Assembly: GCA_008931825.1 (NCBI GenBank)
Contig: QXVZ01030962.1
Coordinates: 1-24,125 of the forward strand
Length of the DNA stretch: 24,125 nucleotides
DNA from: Phallusia fumigata
Lineage: Eukaryota; Chordata; Ascidiacea; Phlebobranchia; Ascidiidae
Direction of reading: 5' to 3'
In this document: one piece after another, positions 1 to 11,299 of the stretch
How positions within the stretch are numbered: position 1 is the stretch's first letter
Layout of the letters: every line of letters starts with the position of its first letter
The notes under the pieces: generated by a model
The model's input: only the letters and a program-made list of their open reading frames with translations
Told to the model about the DNA's origin: nothing
The model's database searches: none
Translations under genes and position numbers: made by a program

Positions 1-114
1 TTATTTTTGTATTAAAGTCTACGAAACAAGTAAAAATTATGCATCAGATTTGTACAAACAATTTTCCTTTGACATAATGCTTCCATCATTTAAATATATA
101 TGACACAGTAAGAT
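1..114 (+). repeat. Exact 114-bp direct repeat (with 4348-4461), contig-end overlap
   Basis: Bases 1-114 are identical to 4348-4461, which runs directly into the N at 4462. The length is almost the same as the 116-bp overlap at 2379/2496. If the contig begins two bases before this window, the overlap would also be 116 bp. I take it as the overlap of two contig ends. Confidence 0.9.
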
Positions 115-466
115 TTTTGATGAGTGCTATGCAGCAAGCAATGCAATAAATAACCTGTGAGCTGCAAAGTTTAAAGTTACATGTGAATACACTCATAAAT
201 GTCAATACCAATGAGAAATGTCACTGCTTCGTGTTATTTGTAAATTGCATGAAAAACTTAAATTAGATATGTGCAATTCTAATTTAAGCAGACTATGCTA
301 AAAAATCAAATATCATCACATACAAAAAAGTTATTGAACATTGTTTAAATGTGGTATGCTTTACTATTCTTTGCACAGTGTGATGAAATGTTTGGAATTT
401 CAGGATAACAATAATACTATTCTAACCACTTCCAAAAATTTGCAAAACTGAGGAAGTTTTAATCTA

Positions 467-554
467 AAACGTAACTGCCAGAGAACTTGTATATAGTGAA
501 TACATTTTGTTGCAAACTTTTCCACAATTGCTGTTGTCATCATCCATGCATAAT
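467..554 (+). repeat. Short interspersed repeat, copy 1
   Basis: About 85 bases starting near aaaacgtaactgccag and running to the tgcataa at the end closely resemble 21500-21588, which lies in a protease-gene intron 21 kb away. The two copies differ by scattered substitutions and small indels, so they are related by dispersal and not by assembly. Family unknown. Confidence 0.7.
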
Positions 555-786
555 GACAAAACGCTTAAAATTCTGCATTACATATGCAAGTTAGGTAAAA
601 ATGAAAATGTGACCCAATTAGATCATAAGTTTTGTTTTACAAACATCAATTGTAAGGTTAAAGTATTTTTTTGGAAACAAAATTTCACCCTACTTGCACT
701 AACTTACGTTGGTTATTTTTGTCCACTTAAAAGAAATAGGGTTGTTAAAAAAGTAGCGAAAATGGCATGAAGTGAAATAAATCGAC

Positions 787-3700
787 ATGAAAACAACCAG
801 CAGTCCAGTAGCACGTGGAAAGCGAAGATTGAGTGCGACATCAATAAATGGGAGGGGCACTCCTGTTGGAAGAGGTGTGGCCAAGCGGACACGATCAAAC
901 AGTAACTTTCATGATCAAAGTGGTCAAAAGCGAAACACAAGAAGTGCTTCAAATGATGCATTTTTTGAATTGCCTTACTACAGTCCTAAAGGCACCAAAG
1001 GTCAGTGGGTTTGTGGCAGCTGGTCATATTGAATCTATAATTAAAAGCTGTGTAGAGCCTGTAATATACAACTGCTGGAGCAAAATGAGCTTTACATGTA
1101 TGCGCCTTAATTGTACTACAGGGCAAATCCATTTCTACCCCACAATTTACTGCATATGATGCAATGGTCCAATGTCACCAATGTGGCATTTCTTGCAGGC
1201 TTGATGTGCAAAGATTATACTTTAAGGTTTAAAAACTATGAATTCTAAACTTGTCTAAATGTTTCAATTATATTTTCTGTAGTAATTTACTGTTTTATTA
1301 ATACAATCAGGTCACAAAATACAATTGACAGGCAGCCGTTGGTTGAAACTGTAATTTAATTTTGGATGTTTATACAGATGGAGATGCCATAGGAACACGT
1401 GGTCGAGGCAGAGGTGGTGGCAGGGGCAGAGGACGTGGTCGAGGGCGATATCGCAACAAACGATCTTCCACTTGTTCTTCATCGTCTTCGAACCATTCTA
1501 CTGATTCAGTGTTAAGTGAACACTTGGAAGAGAGAACACCAACAAGGGCTTCAAGCCGAAGAAAAGTTGAAGATGATGCAACAACAAATCACAAACCATC
1601 ATATATTTCCTCTGGTAAGGTTAAGACTTATATTCGCTTCATTTGAAAATAAATCAACTGCACTTTATATGAATTGTAATGTGCACATTGTAGTAATTGT
1701 TGTTTAATGCATAGACAAAAGCAAAAAAAAAAAAAAAAATAAATTCTGTGCGATAGCAAACACTTTTTTGTGCATTTAAGCATTATGAAATAGACCATTC
1801 TTACCAGAGATTTTATGAAATTCATTATTCAGCAGATGTGGAAGTGAAAGAGCTATCTCCGACTGTATCAGAATTTAACCCTGCCAAATTGGAGTCATTA
1901 GATGGCAATTGCCTGCCCGATGCCCCAATCAATGGCAATGATTTGTCAGTGAATAATTGCAAACAAGAATGCAGTGACTCTGAGCCATACCCAACTATGC
2001 ATAATGTCAAAGAACAAAACGTGCATGGAATTGGTTCTTGTAATGGTCTAATAAGTGAAGAGACAAACAGTAAAGAAGCTGTTGACAAACCGAACAAAGT
2101 TTCTTTGCCTTTTAAAAATCTGTCAAGAAAGCGTCATTTTTCTGAGGTATGACAAATTTATATTTTCAAACTTTTTTCAAGTCTTATTACAAATTAAACA
2201 TGATATTCTGTTGCTGTGTTTGTCTGGTCAAATAATAGCGTATAAGTTGGGCAAACTTGTACTGGTAGATTACATTTCACACACCTTACTCACTCAATGT
2301 GTGTATGTTTGTTCCTATGGGAAATCCCCTTTCAGCATGATGAAATAGTGGGGATTCCCCAAAGTAAGCTTGTGTTTTGCCATAATCACTAGCTGTCTGT
2401 GAGTAGGCTCTTGGAATATCTACATTCCAAAGGTCTTAGTGTGTGGTGTGTACATACAAAAATGTTGTGTGTTTACATAGCTTTGTGTGAATAGNGCCAT
2501 AATCACTAGCTGTCTGTGAGTAGGCTCTTGGAATATCTACATTCCAAAGGTCTTAGTGTGTGGTGTGTACATACAAAAATGTTGTGTGTTTACATAGCTT
2601 TGTGTGAATAGTTTCACATAGCATTAACGCAAAGGTGTAAACAGTTTACAGCTGGAAATGAATATGACTGAACTGTTCAAGGTTGAATTGTTTCTAATGC
2701 CCTGTTTTGTAGGATACATCAAGATCAGAAGGTTTTCGAAGACTAAGACGAATGTCTGAAAAGGGAGAAATGGCCTCAGTTATGGAATTTGTTTTCAATC
2801 ACAAGAAAACCAATAGGTACTGATAAATACGCATACATGCTTTATTGTGATTTACTGTTTTCTTATTAAATGTTGGTTTTTCTGGTATAGCAAATTTAGT
2901 GTATAATCTATTGTTTAATTTATATTGTATGTTTGTTTTCTCATTTAGTGCAATTTCACCCAAAACTCTAAAGACAGTACAAGACAAAAGTCCACTGGTT
3001 TCATCTGCTGATAATATTTCCAATGGTAGCCTTACAAACAATTGCAAAAAAGTTGTAAGACAAAGACTCTGGTTCTCGGACTCTGAATGCGACAACATCA
3101 ATTCCAGGAGTATGAAAAACACTTGTGATTGCAGCTCATCCAAATCAGATATTTGTGAAAAATGTTCAGAAAAGGAAAGAAACTTTGATCATTTTGCAAG
3201 TGTTAAGGCATCCTCTAAGAATACTCACTGTGACATGAATGGCATCAATGTGCATGAAAACAGCCGAAACACTTTTGACGATCAGATAAAAAGGGAATTA
3301 AATGAAGGGGAACAGGTGATTTGTTTAATAATTCATTAATTCCTTTTTCGATAACTAGCTTATGACAAGGTCAACCAGCTGAGGACATAAATAGCAAAAT
3401 TACTTTTAGAGTAATTGATGTGGTTGTGCATTAAATTTTAAAGACTGAAACATAAGATTTTTAAAACTTGAATTTTCAGTAACTGAGATTTAACCCAATA
3501 TTTTTAAATTCAAAGTTTTTTTGTGTGTAATTGAATTGGATGACCTACAAAAACACCATGGCAGAAAAGTTGATTTTACTAATGCACAAGCTTTTTAATT
3601 TTACTCAATAAAATACCTAAACCCAGCTTAAATGGCATGATTTAAAAATGCTAAACAGTAATAACAATTTAACACAGAATAAAATGACCCATTGTTACAA

Positions 3701-6700
3701 GAGATATATTTGTTTCAAATATTGAACTGACAGTTTCCATTTACTGCAAAATATATCGCACATTCCTGACTGTTTGTAGTTTATTTGATCACGCAGAATA
3801 ACCTTGACTGTTATGTTATGATCTTGAGCAGGGAAGTCCAGAAGACAAATACATCAAATGGCGACGTCGCAATCTACGAAGTTCAGGAATCAAGTGTCAG
3901 CCAGATTTCTATGCATTGGGTTTGGATCTAATGGTGCATAGACCAAGAAAAAAACACGCTTTAAACTCATGCGTTTTTTTCAACGCGCAAAACGACGTAG
4001 CACTGTACGAATTTACGAATTAAAATAAGGTAAATACAGTTTTTCACCACCAAAAACCGGAAATATGTTTAGCCGCTGTTCTCTAGTGATACGGATCAAG
4101 CCGTTTTAAACAATAGTTTTCGGTGTGTTTTAAATTGAGTGGCGTGTTTTGTATTCAAAGAAGTTGTACCACTCAGTTTATTTGCATTTTGGCATTGTAA
4201 ACAAACGTGCCGAAAAGTCATTGAATCGTTACTGCATTTATTGCACCCAATGAAATAATTTTTTTTAATTTTGCGAGTTTGCAAAATGATAAAAATTTTT
4301 GATTTGCCTTTTAGGCCAACGTTCATATTTTTTAGCAACGAAGCTGTTTATTTTTGTATTAAAGTCTACGAAACAAGTAAAAATTATGCATCAGATTTGT
4401 ACAAACAATTTTCCTTTGACATAATGCTTCCATCATTTAAATATATATGACACAGTAAGATNGTAATAACAATTTAACACAGAATAAAATGATCCATTAT
4501 TACAAGAGATATATTTGTTTCAAATATTGAACTGACAGTTCCATTTACTTTGCAAAATATATCGCATATTCCTGACTGTTTGTAGTTTATTTGATCATGC
4601 AGAATAAACTTGACACAATGGCTATAACCGCTAAACTGTTATGTTATGATCTTGAGCAGGGAAGTCCAGAAGACAAATACATTAAATGGCGACGTCGCAA
4701 TCTACGAAGTTCAGGAATCAAGTGTCAGCCAGATTTCTATGCATTGGGTTTGGATCTAATGGTGCATAGACCAAGAAAAAAACACGCCAGCACAAGTTCA
4801 GGTGATTTACGTTGTATTTCTGCAGTTTTCGTTTTAGTTTCTTGAAAACTGAAACATTACTTGTATTGCAAACCATTGTAGTTTGACACATGGCCCTGTC
4901 TGTTAGTGTAAACAGTGACCCTGAACAACAGTTTATAAAATTTATTGTAGAATCAACATTGCCAGTTATATCCTATATGAACTGAAGATGGTTTTTAGCC
5001 AAAAAAAATTGAATGCATTTTAAATAGGGATGTTTAAAGTAGAATAGCTGGCTATTCTGTTATAGTTGTTTTAAATCTTGTATATCGAATCCAAGTCTTA
5101 TATTAATTTTGGCTGAATGACACAGAGAGTTACAAGCAATAAAACAACAATAAAATACTGTTTATGTAACTTTGAGAAATACCACATGCCTTTCATTGCA
5201 CCTCCTGTAACCCAAGGTTGATTTTTCCCTTATAACATCTAAACAATGTTCTGAGATGGGCAGTCCCAACAGTTACATGCAGATGTTGTAAAAACTATAC
5301 AAGTGAAAGGCCTAAGCCTGCAAGGCAACTACTACTTGCAGTCTGGGTTTAAATCCTTAGGATTGAATATTCTACTTCGAACATCCCTAATTTTTGGCAA
5401 GGCAATTGAGACATTTTTAATTCATAGTACAAACATTTTTTCAAAATCTTTTTCATTCAAAAACAGGTCAAAAGTTCTCATCTGATGTAGAATCTGTCAC
5501 AAGTGAACAAGAAACTATAGACAAAAAAGTATTATCAGACGATGATGAACACGCTGCAGAGACTAACGCAAATAAAATTACACAACAAGCTAATTCATCT
5601 CCAGTCCAAAGAAGCATCAAACCCTCTGAAACAGTTACCAAACATTTTGTTCAAAACACTTCCAGTTCACCACCTCTCTCCCCTTTACGCCAGCAAGAAA
5701 AAACCTCAAAACCTACCACATTTCCAGCCGGCCAACTATCAAACACTCCAACCTCTACATACTCAAGGGGAAGGGGGCGTGGCCGAGGCAGGGGGCGTGG
5801 TCGTTGGAGAAGTGGCTTGGTGCAAAAAGCAGTTGCACCATCTGCGTCTGTTGTAGACTCGTCAGAACCACTTCCCCTGTTTGAAGAAGAACCACCAACT
5901 GGACCTGAAGTTTATTATTTCGAGTCAGACCATGTCGCTTTGAAGCATAACCAAGAGTGAGTATAATATAAACTAACCGGTAAAAAATAACTTTAAGTAC
6001 TTGGTTTTTTTAATAATGCACTTGTCTGGTTTATGTAATTGTTGTTTATTGTCCAATGCTGGCTTGCATACACTTTAGCGACATTTTTTTTAACGTTTAG
6101 TTTTTTACCAAACTTGGCTATTTCAGTAAAAAATTTTGGAAAATCAACTAGTAACGTAAGTTAATTTATTTTAGCTACCACTCTGTATTGAGAGTTGCTG
6201 CTACCTTAGAATCACAAAGAAAGCAAGCAATAGCAGACCTTGATGTTTTAGAGGAACGCTTGCAACAGTCCCTTGATAACCCCATAGAGTTTGTCGACAA
6301 ACTGCAAAACAAGGTAGAAAATTAGGTTTCAAGTGAATAAAAACCAGATGGATACAATTACACAAATTGAAGTGAAATTAATGTTTTTTGATAACACATT
6401 TAAGATTCACCAACTGGTGTATATTATACTCACAGTGCTTTTTTGATCTTAAAACAAAAAATCCAGTAATGCTGTCATGTAAAGTGTCTAGTGAAGTCAT
6501 AGTACAGTAAGCATTCTTTGTGCATTTGTGTCTCAATCACTGTTCAGTTTTATTGTCTATCTTTAACAGGTCGACATGAACTTGCCTGACCCCATTGAAG
6601 TTCCTCATTTACCTAACGTTGATTGGTCAAAATACATGTCGCAGTTTGGAACTTTTGATCATGTTTTCTCTACTGCTAGTTCCACTCCTTCCAAGCCATT

Positions 6701-9700
6701 TACACGGCGAAAAAAGATCAACTTTGGTCTCCGATCATCTCAGCGGGTGAGTTCAAATGTTTAAGGGTAATTAATTGTGATTAAGTAGAGATGTACATTT
6801 GGCTGGAAAAAAATCCAAATTTTCCTGAAAGCCAACAAATTTTACTTGTACATCATTGCACTTTTGAACATATAGCGTCTGTCAAGTTTATTAATTTTGG
6901 TTCCAGTATTTTTACTACATTTGTTTAAAGCCTGTTTTACCATTCACACTTGTACTAATTCACCGTGTGTGCCAACATGCACGCTGCCATTCAGCCTTTA
7001 AAGATACATTTCATGAGATAGGTGTGTATTATTAGAAGCTGGCACAGTTACGCAATATTTTGACTTTTGTGTCCAATTTTTGTTACTCAAACAGTAAAAA
7101 AAATTCCCTGTAAGAAGCTTCCCCATTTTTGCACTTTTTCCCCGGCATAGGTCTAGCCAATAGTGTGTTACAATAAATGAAAATTTATTACAATGGGAAA
7201 GCCTTGATCATTAATCAACCAATGTTACTAGTTATGACACCTCAAGCGTATGGTCGTTAATTTTTATTAGCATTTTTGGGGTTGAACTCTAATTCTTGTT
7301 TCAAACTAACTTTTGAGTAATACAGTTTTACAACTAGTTTGTCGTCTCCATTACAGGTCCTGTCTACTGATGAAGCAAGCACATCAATGGTAATGTCGGG
7401 CTTTTTTGTTATTATTTGCTGCCAATTAAAATAAAAAGCAATTGAAGGTTTCCTTTGTCAAATTAAATGGACATTTGAATAAGTTTTTCAAATAACGTTA
7501 TCTTAAAATCGGCAGGACAACAAAGTTCGTGGTCAATCATCAAAAAAACTGTGGACTGTGGAAGAGCAGCGGAAATTGGAAGAACTTCTAGTTAAATATC
7601 CACAAGAAGCAGTGGAATTTAACAGGTATCTACAAACTTTCTGACAAATTGGTTTAAAATCACATGACACATAATTATTGGTTTATAGATATCGCAAGAT
7701 AGCAGCAGATTTTGGTGACCGAACGCCACTGCAAGTGCAATCTCGAGTGCAAAAGTATTTTATCAAACTTGCCAAGGCCGGGCTTCCGATTCCTGGAAGA
7801 ATGCCAAGACTTGAACGATTGCTAAGTTGCAAGTCTAGGAGAATGTACAAGGTATTTCAAAAACTTGTTTGTTAGTTGAAATGTGCAGTAGTAGTGATTT
7901 AGTTTGGCTGATAACATTGCCAAGGTATGTGTATAGTTTTAGCTGTGTTAAAGTTTTTTGGGGGTGTGTAACTTGCCGTTACATGACCCTACAAAGCATT
8001 ATTTATTTAAGACCACTAGATGCTATAGTAACTGTATGAAGGCAGAAACAAATGTGATCCAAGAATTAGCGTAGAAATGCAAACTTTAGTCATTACTGTT
8101 CGATGCATTTGCTTTTTGATTTTGCAAAAAATTTTATAATCAAAACTTCCTGTTTGCTAGAGCAAACCTCATCCTCAAATGGCTCTTACTCGAATCTCCA
8201 CCTTCTTCTCTGACTTCCATGTTCCTGTGCGGATGCAGGATGAGGAAGATTTTCAGTTTTCCGGTAGGGGATCACGAGAAGATGAGGAGGAAGAGGGGTG
8301 GGATGCCATCAAGTCAGAACAAGTTTCGGTAAGTATTTCGAAGCTAAATTAAACATATAATCTTACAAATGTTCCTACCTTGTGGGGCCAAAGGCACAGC
8401 AGTGAAATGTTTGTGGACATATACAACACAATTGTTGTGCAGGATGAAGAGGATATTCCAGCAGATCTCCGTTACTCTGATGAATACCTTGAAATTCTCC
8501 GTTTAAAACGACAGCGTCGCCAACAGCTGCATATGTTTGACAACAATGGAAAACAAGCCCTTGCCCAACACCATGGTTACCAGGTATGAACCACAAACCA
8601 CACAGAATATCTTTTGTACAAGTTTATAGCTCCGCCACAAAAATGTGCATCTTTGAGATGAAAAAACTGAAGCTTGTTTATGAGTAAGCATTGTGCAGTC
8701 AAGCTTGAATTAAAGGTTGTAGTTCCGAAGTGTTTGATTTCCCAAAAAAAACAATTTTATCATGTTGTTGGATTCGAAAATTTTTTTTTGCATATAACTA
8801 AAAATATAGCCAATTTTCATCTTACAACTTCTTCCGTGCCAACGTGGCAAATTTGTGTTCTTTTAAAAATTAAAAAAGAGTTTCTATCAAAACCCCTTCT
8901 TTGCCAACGTTTGTTTTCTACTTGGAAGATTGACTGTGTAACAAATACCACTTTTAGCACATGATTTTACAACGGCGAGGGTACCATTTTTAAATACCAT
9001 GGTCCATAAGTCCCCATAATCAAGCAAATCATTTTGTGATTAGTGTGACATGTGCAAGTGTGAACCGATAGAAGGTGTTCGATATCACTGCATCGATTGT
9101 CCATCAGCCGACTCTGTCGATCTGTGTCAATCCTGCATGCGAAACAAAAGGTGAGATCATTTGTTTTCACTAAAATATTTCTTTAATAAATGTCACCTTT
9201 AATTTGTGTGCAAGTTATTTAGCAAATCGTGCATACAACAAGTAACAGCTATTGACCTATGTCAGTTTTAGGTAAAAGTCAAGTGATAAATTATGTGTGC
9301 CATCACAACCATCGAGAAATACTAATTTCTGCCTATACAAGCGAAAAATATATCATCTTAAAGAACAATTGTTGGTTGATTTTGTATCTGAACCGCAGCT
9401 TCGCCACTATGCCATTTTTATTACAATGGTATTAATCCCCCGTTCTGTAGTTTGGCTTGACAAAGTACCTAGGTGTTTTTAAATTGTTAGTTAACTAAAT
9501 CTGATCGTGCTAGACTATCAAACCCCATGTAGAGCAGTAAAATTTCAACTCGGCTTTAAAAATTTTTCCTTCCCGCAGAAACTTCGAGACGAGCAGTCAC
9601 AAAATCAACCACCGGATGGAGCCAGTGTGCGCGAGCAGCATGACGAGTCACGTGCCAGCCGAAGGCGAGTCGTTCTCGTATTTGGGGAGTCCCCGCCCGT

Positions 9701-9789
9701 TCGCAGACGACGATTACACAAGAATTGCGGCACAAAGGCCTGGCGAGTACAACTACCTCGACCCCAACTATCTTCCGCCCACAGGGTAA
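787..9789 (+). CDS. zzz3: ZZZ3 homologue, ATAC-complex ZZ/Myb protein (16 exons, complete)
   Basis: Exons: 787-1000, 1378-1614, 1836-2146, 2713-2816, 2949-3315, 4660-4801, 5467-5956, 6175-6313, 6570-6746, 7357-7389, 7516-7625, 7689-7851, 8161-8328, 8443-8583, 9044-9150, 9579-9789. All junctions are GT-AG, and the sum (3114 nt) is exactly in frame, giving about 1037 aa against about 900 in human. The start is supported by an in-frame TAA at 778-780. The N-terminal half is Ser/acidic/basic and looks disordered, with RG tracts near residues 74-96 and 559-573. The conserved core begins at [13 protein letters not shown] (about 608-620), followed by a helical, probably coiled-coil segment. A Myb/SANT domain follows (about 750-806, [14 protein letters not shown] through [14 protein letters not shown]). 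The ZZ zinc finger (about 933-982) has three CxxC pairs and a final HKINH. The tail [11 protein letters not shown] matches vertebrate ZZZ3. In mammals ZZZ3 is a nuclear ATAC subunit whose ZZ finger binds the histone H3 tail; the same role is inferred here. Confidence 0.95.
2379..2611 (+). repeat. Exact 116-bp direct duplication around a single N
   Basis: 2379-2494 and 2496-2611 are identical and separated only by N2495. Both lie in ZZZ3 intron 3, which is otherwise GT-rich with no gene content. The absence of any difference and the gap base between the copies indicate an unmerged contig overlap, not a biological tandem repeat. Confidence 0.92.
2495..2495. other. Assembly gap (single N)
   Basis: One N between identical 116-bp ends; a contig join in ZZZ3 intron 3. 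Confidence 0.95.
3658..3959 (+). pseudogene. Truncated extra copy of ZZZ3 exon 6 and its upstream intron
   Basis: This segment is homologous to 4463-4787. It contains the exon 6 acceptor (CAG ending 3831) and coding sequence from 3832 ([13 protein letters not shown] through PRKKHA), then loses homology at 3959/3960, inside the exon and before the donor. The coding part differs from the complete copy by one visible silent change (ATC versus ATT). The intron part has several substitutions, plus a stretch of about 24 bases that is present only in the downstream copy. Past the break the frame runs into a TAA at about 4020. The downstream copy, with its donor at 4802, is the one used in the gene model. 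Confidence 0.8.
3960..4347 (+). promoter_or_regulatory. Promoter/5'-UTR-like segment fused after the truncated exon 6
   Basis: Unique sequence between the broken exon 6 copy and the 114-bp repeat. It is less AT-rich than the surrounding introns, has CG dinucleotides, a CCGGAAAT ETS-type site near 4059 and a donor-like AAG/GTAAAT at 4029/4030. It runs straight into the sequence found at window position 1, upstream of the ZZZ3 start, so the true 5' flank or first non-coding exon of ZZZ3 is a reasonable reading. No coding sequence recognised. Confidence 0.4.
4348..4461 (+). repeat. Second copy of the 114-bp repeat, ending at a gap
   Basis: Identical to the first 114 bases of the window, ending immediately before the single N at 4462. 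It joins the right end of the second contig to the left end of the first. Confidence 0.9.
4462..4462. other. Assembly gap (single N) in ZZZ3 intron 5
   Basis: Left flank matches window bases 1-114 and right flank matches 3658 onward, so by homology about 3.5 kb may be missing here. Confidence 0.9.
4802..5466 (+). other. ZZZ3 intron 6, no other content seen
   Basis: AT-rich intron between exon 6 (donor 4802) and exon 7 (acceptor ending 5466). A chance open frame at 5303-5485 has no recognisable domain. Confidence 0.7.
6747..7356 (+). other. ZZZ3 intron 9, no other content seen
   Basis: About 610 bases from donor GTGAGT at 6747 to the acceptor CAG ending 7356, followed by an unusually small 33-nt exon (7357-7389). 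Nothing gene-like on either strand. Confidence 0.7.
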
Positions 9790-9960
9790 AGCATTCGGTT
9801 CCGCTGGCGCATTGTTTTCATTTTTGTACACGATTTCAACACAGGAATGTTTTTAGCCAATTAATGACAATTTTCCGTTTTTCTGGTAAATTCTGATTTG
9901 GCAGCATAGATTTTTAAATCCCGATAACTTTACAAGGCTGTTACAGCCTAAACAGCCCAA

Positions 9961-9975
9961 GCCTAAAGTTTAGGC
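9961..9975. repeat. Perfect 15-nt palindrome in the ZZZ3 3' UTR
   Basis: GCCTAAA-G-TTTAGGC, a 7-bp perfect stem with one central base, 15 bases before the AATAAA. It would form only a very tight hairpin in RNA. Confidence 0.6.
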
Positions 9976-9989
9976 CCTAAATGGTTTAA

Positions 9990-9995
9990 AATAAA
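9990..9995 (+). terminator. Candidate ZZZ3 poly(A) signal AATAAA
   Basis: Canonical hexamer 200 bases after the ZZZ3 stop codon, and the first one downstream that I could find. No transcript evidence. Confidence 0.45.
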
Positions 9996-10579
9996 CCAGT
10001 ACAACAATTAAAGTTGCCAAAAGGTTCGTTAAGTGAACTTCAAAATTGCCTAAGAAGTCCTTTTCCATTGTTTTGTACTTCGCGGGTTCAGTAACGAAAA
10101 ATAATTCTGTTGTTGAAATCGATTCCCAAATGTAAATGTGCGTCCCATTGACAACATTTTGTTTTTGTTATTTTTTGTTTGTTTTTGTCCCGTGATCCAG
10201 TACAGTAAGAAAATGCACTATATCTATATTCGGTCGGTCGCTTCGAAATTGGTTCCAATTGAAACGGAAACTTGCCCGCGACTTGTTTGATTGCGACCTT
10301 ACACAGAAAAAATGATATATATGAAGTTTGCGTGTTTTGGTCGATGACCTGAATCTTTTCTTTGAAAGCACTTCATAATGAAACTGAATATCCAACTCCG
10401 CACCGAACGAAGTTTAAAAACAGAAATGCAGTAAAATTGTGTGTTGTCTTGGAATTGTCCCAAATTACGTGGGTTTAAAAAAGTGTAAAAAAATGTTCAA
10501 AATGCAGCCGTAATCACCAAAAGCCTCAGTACGCCACAAATTTCGTTTAACATAGCCAAAAAATGATCTTCGCCCATTG

Positions 10580-10587
10580 TGACGTCA
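10580..10587. promoter_or_regulatory. Perfect CRE palindrome TGACGTCA
   Basis: Full cAMP-response-element consensus in the ZZZ3-MPND spacer. Others occur at 16594, 16779 and 17611. ATF/CREB binding is inferred from the consensus alone. Confidence 0.35.
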
Positions 10588-11298
10588 GACACTAACAGTT
10601 TTGTGCCATCTTATTGGCATAAAAAACGAATCAAAAGTTTTCCCAATAATAAAAAACAAGGCTAACGTTTTTGCGAACTTACCTGATCACACCACAAAAA
10701 CTGATCCTTCAGTGCGATACGACACCGAAAACGCTGATTCATTAGAGCACTAGAAGCAAAAAAAAACGCCTTGTCACGACTTCGTATTTATTCCGACTTA
10801 TTGCGAGGCAGTTTTCATGCCCCGTATGTTTGTCGTTGTCAGTCCAAGGTGTCCACAAACGTTTCATTCTTCACCCGTCGGTACTAGCGCGTTTCATCGC
10901 TGGGTGAAATTCCCACGTTCCGAATATTTATCGCAACCCGCTTCACGTTGAAAGCGGGTTCCTATCGCTCACCGCTTGTTCGGTGGGGTAAAAAATTAAA
11001 CAATGTTTTCAAAACGAACTACCAACGTAGCATTGCCCAACTCCATACGTATATGACCTATGTATAAAGATTAAAACCCATATTCGACTGTCTTCAATGA
11101 ATATTCAAGGCCCAATATCCTGCTAACTCAGTTACAAAATTTCAAGATCAAGTTGTTTTGGGATTTGTAACCAGAAAATTGTGTGGTATTTGGTACTGAT
11201 TGCATTCGGACGTTCGTGTTGCTTATTTTTCGGCCCAAGTCTTGAAACTTATGCACATCGCTACGTCGCCTCACTGCTCGAATGTTTTTTTGTTTGTC

Positions 11299-11299
11299 N
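11299..11299. other. Assembly gap (single N) upstream of MPND
   Basis: N inside the ZZZ3-MPND spacer. No duplication is seen across it, so its true size is unknown. It is the best hiding place for the missing MPND 5' exon or exons. Confidence 0.9.

Larger units (their letters stand above)
1..786. other. ZZZ3 5' flank / probable 5' UTR or upstream intron
   Basis: AT-rich sequence without a convincing coding exon. Bases 1-114 are repeated exactly at 4348-4461. An interspersed repeat lies at about 467-554. In-frame stop TAA at 778-780 sits six bases before the ZZZ3 start codon. Short open frames here have no recognisable domain or codon pattern and are taken as chance. Confidence 0.6.

Noticed and set aside
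1723-1740. Poly(A) tract as evidence of a retrotransposed insert
   Set aside because: No target duplication and no element body next to it. A simple A run in ZZZ3 intron 2.
4012-4029. Possible tunicate spliced-leader donor (AAATAAG/GTAAAT)
   Set aside because: The bases before the donor only loosely resemble the Ciona leader, and the similarity is mainly A/T content.
8674-8964. 96-codon plus-strand open frame in ZZZ3
   Set aside because: It lies in the intron between exons 14 and 15, rich in Phe/Lys/Leu from A and T runs, with no splice support.
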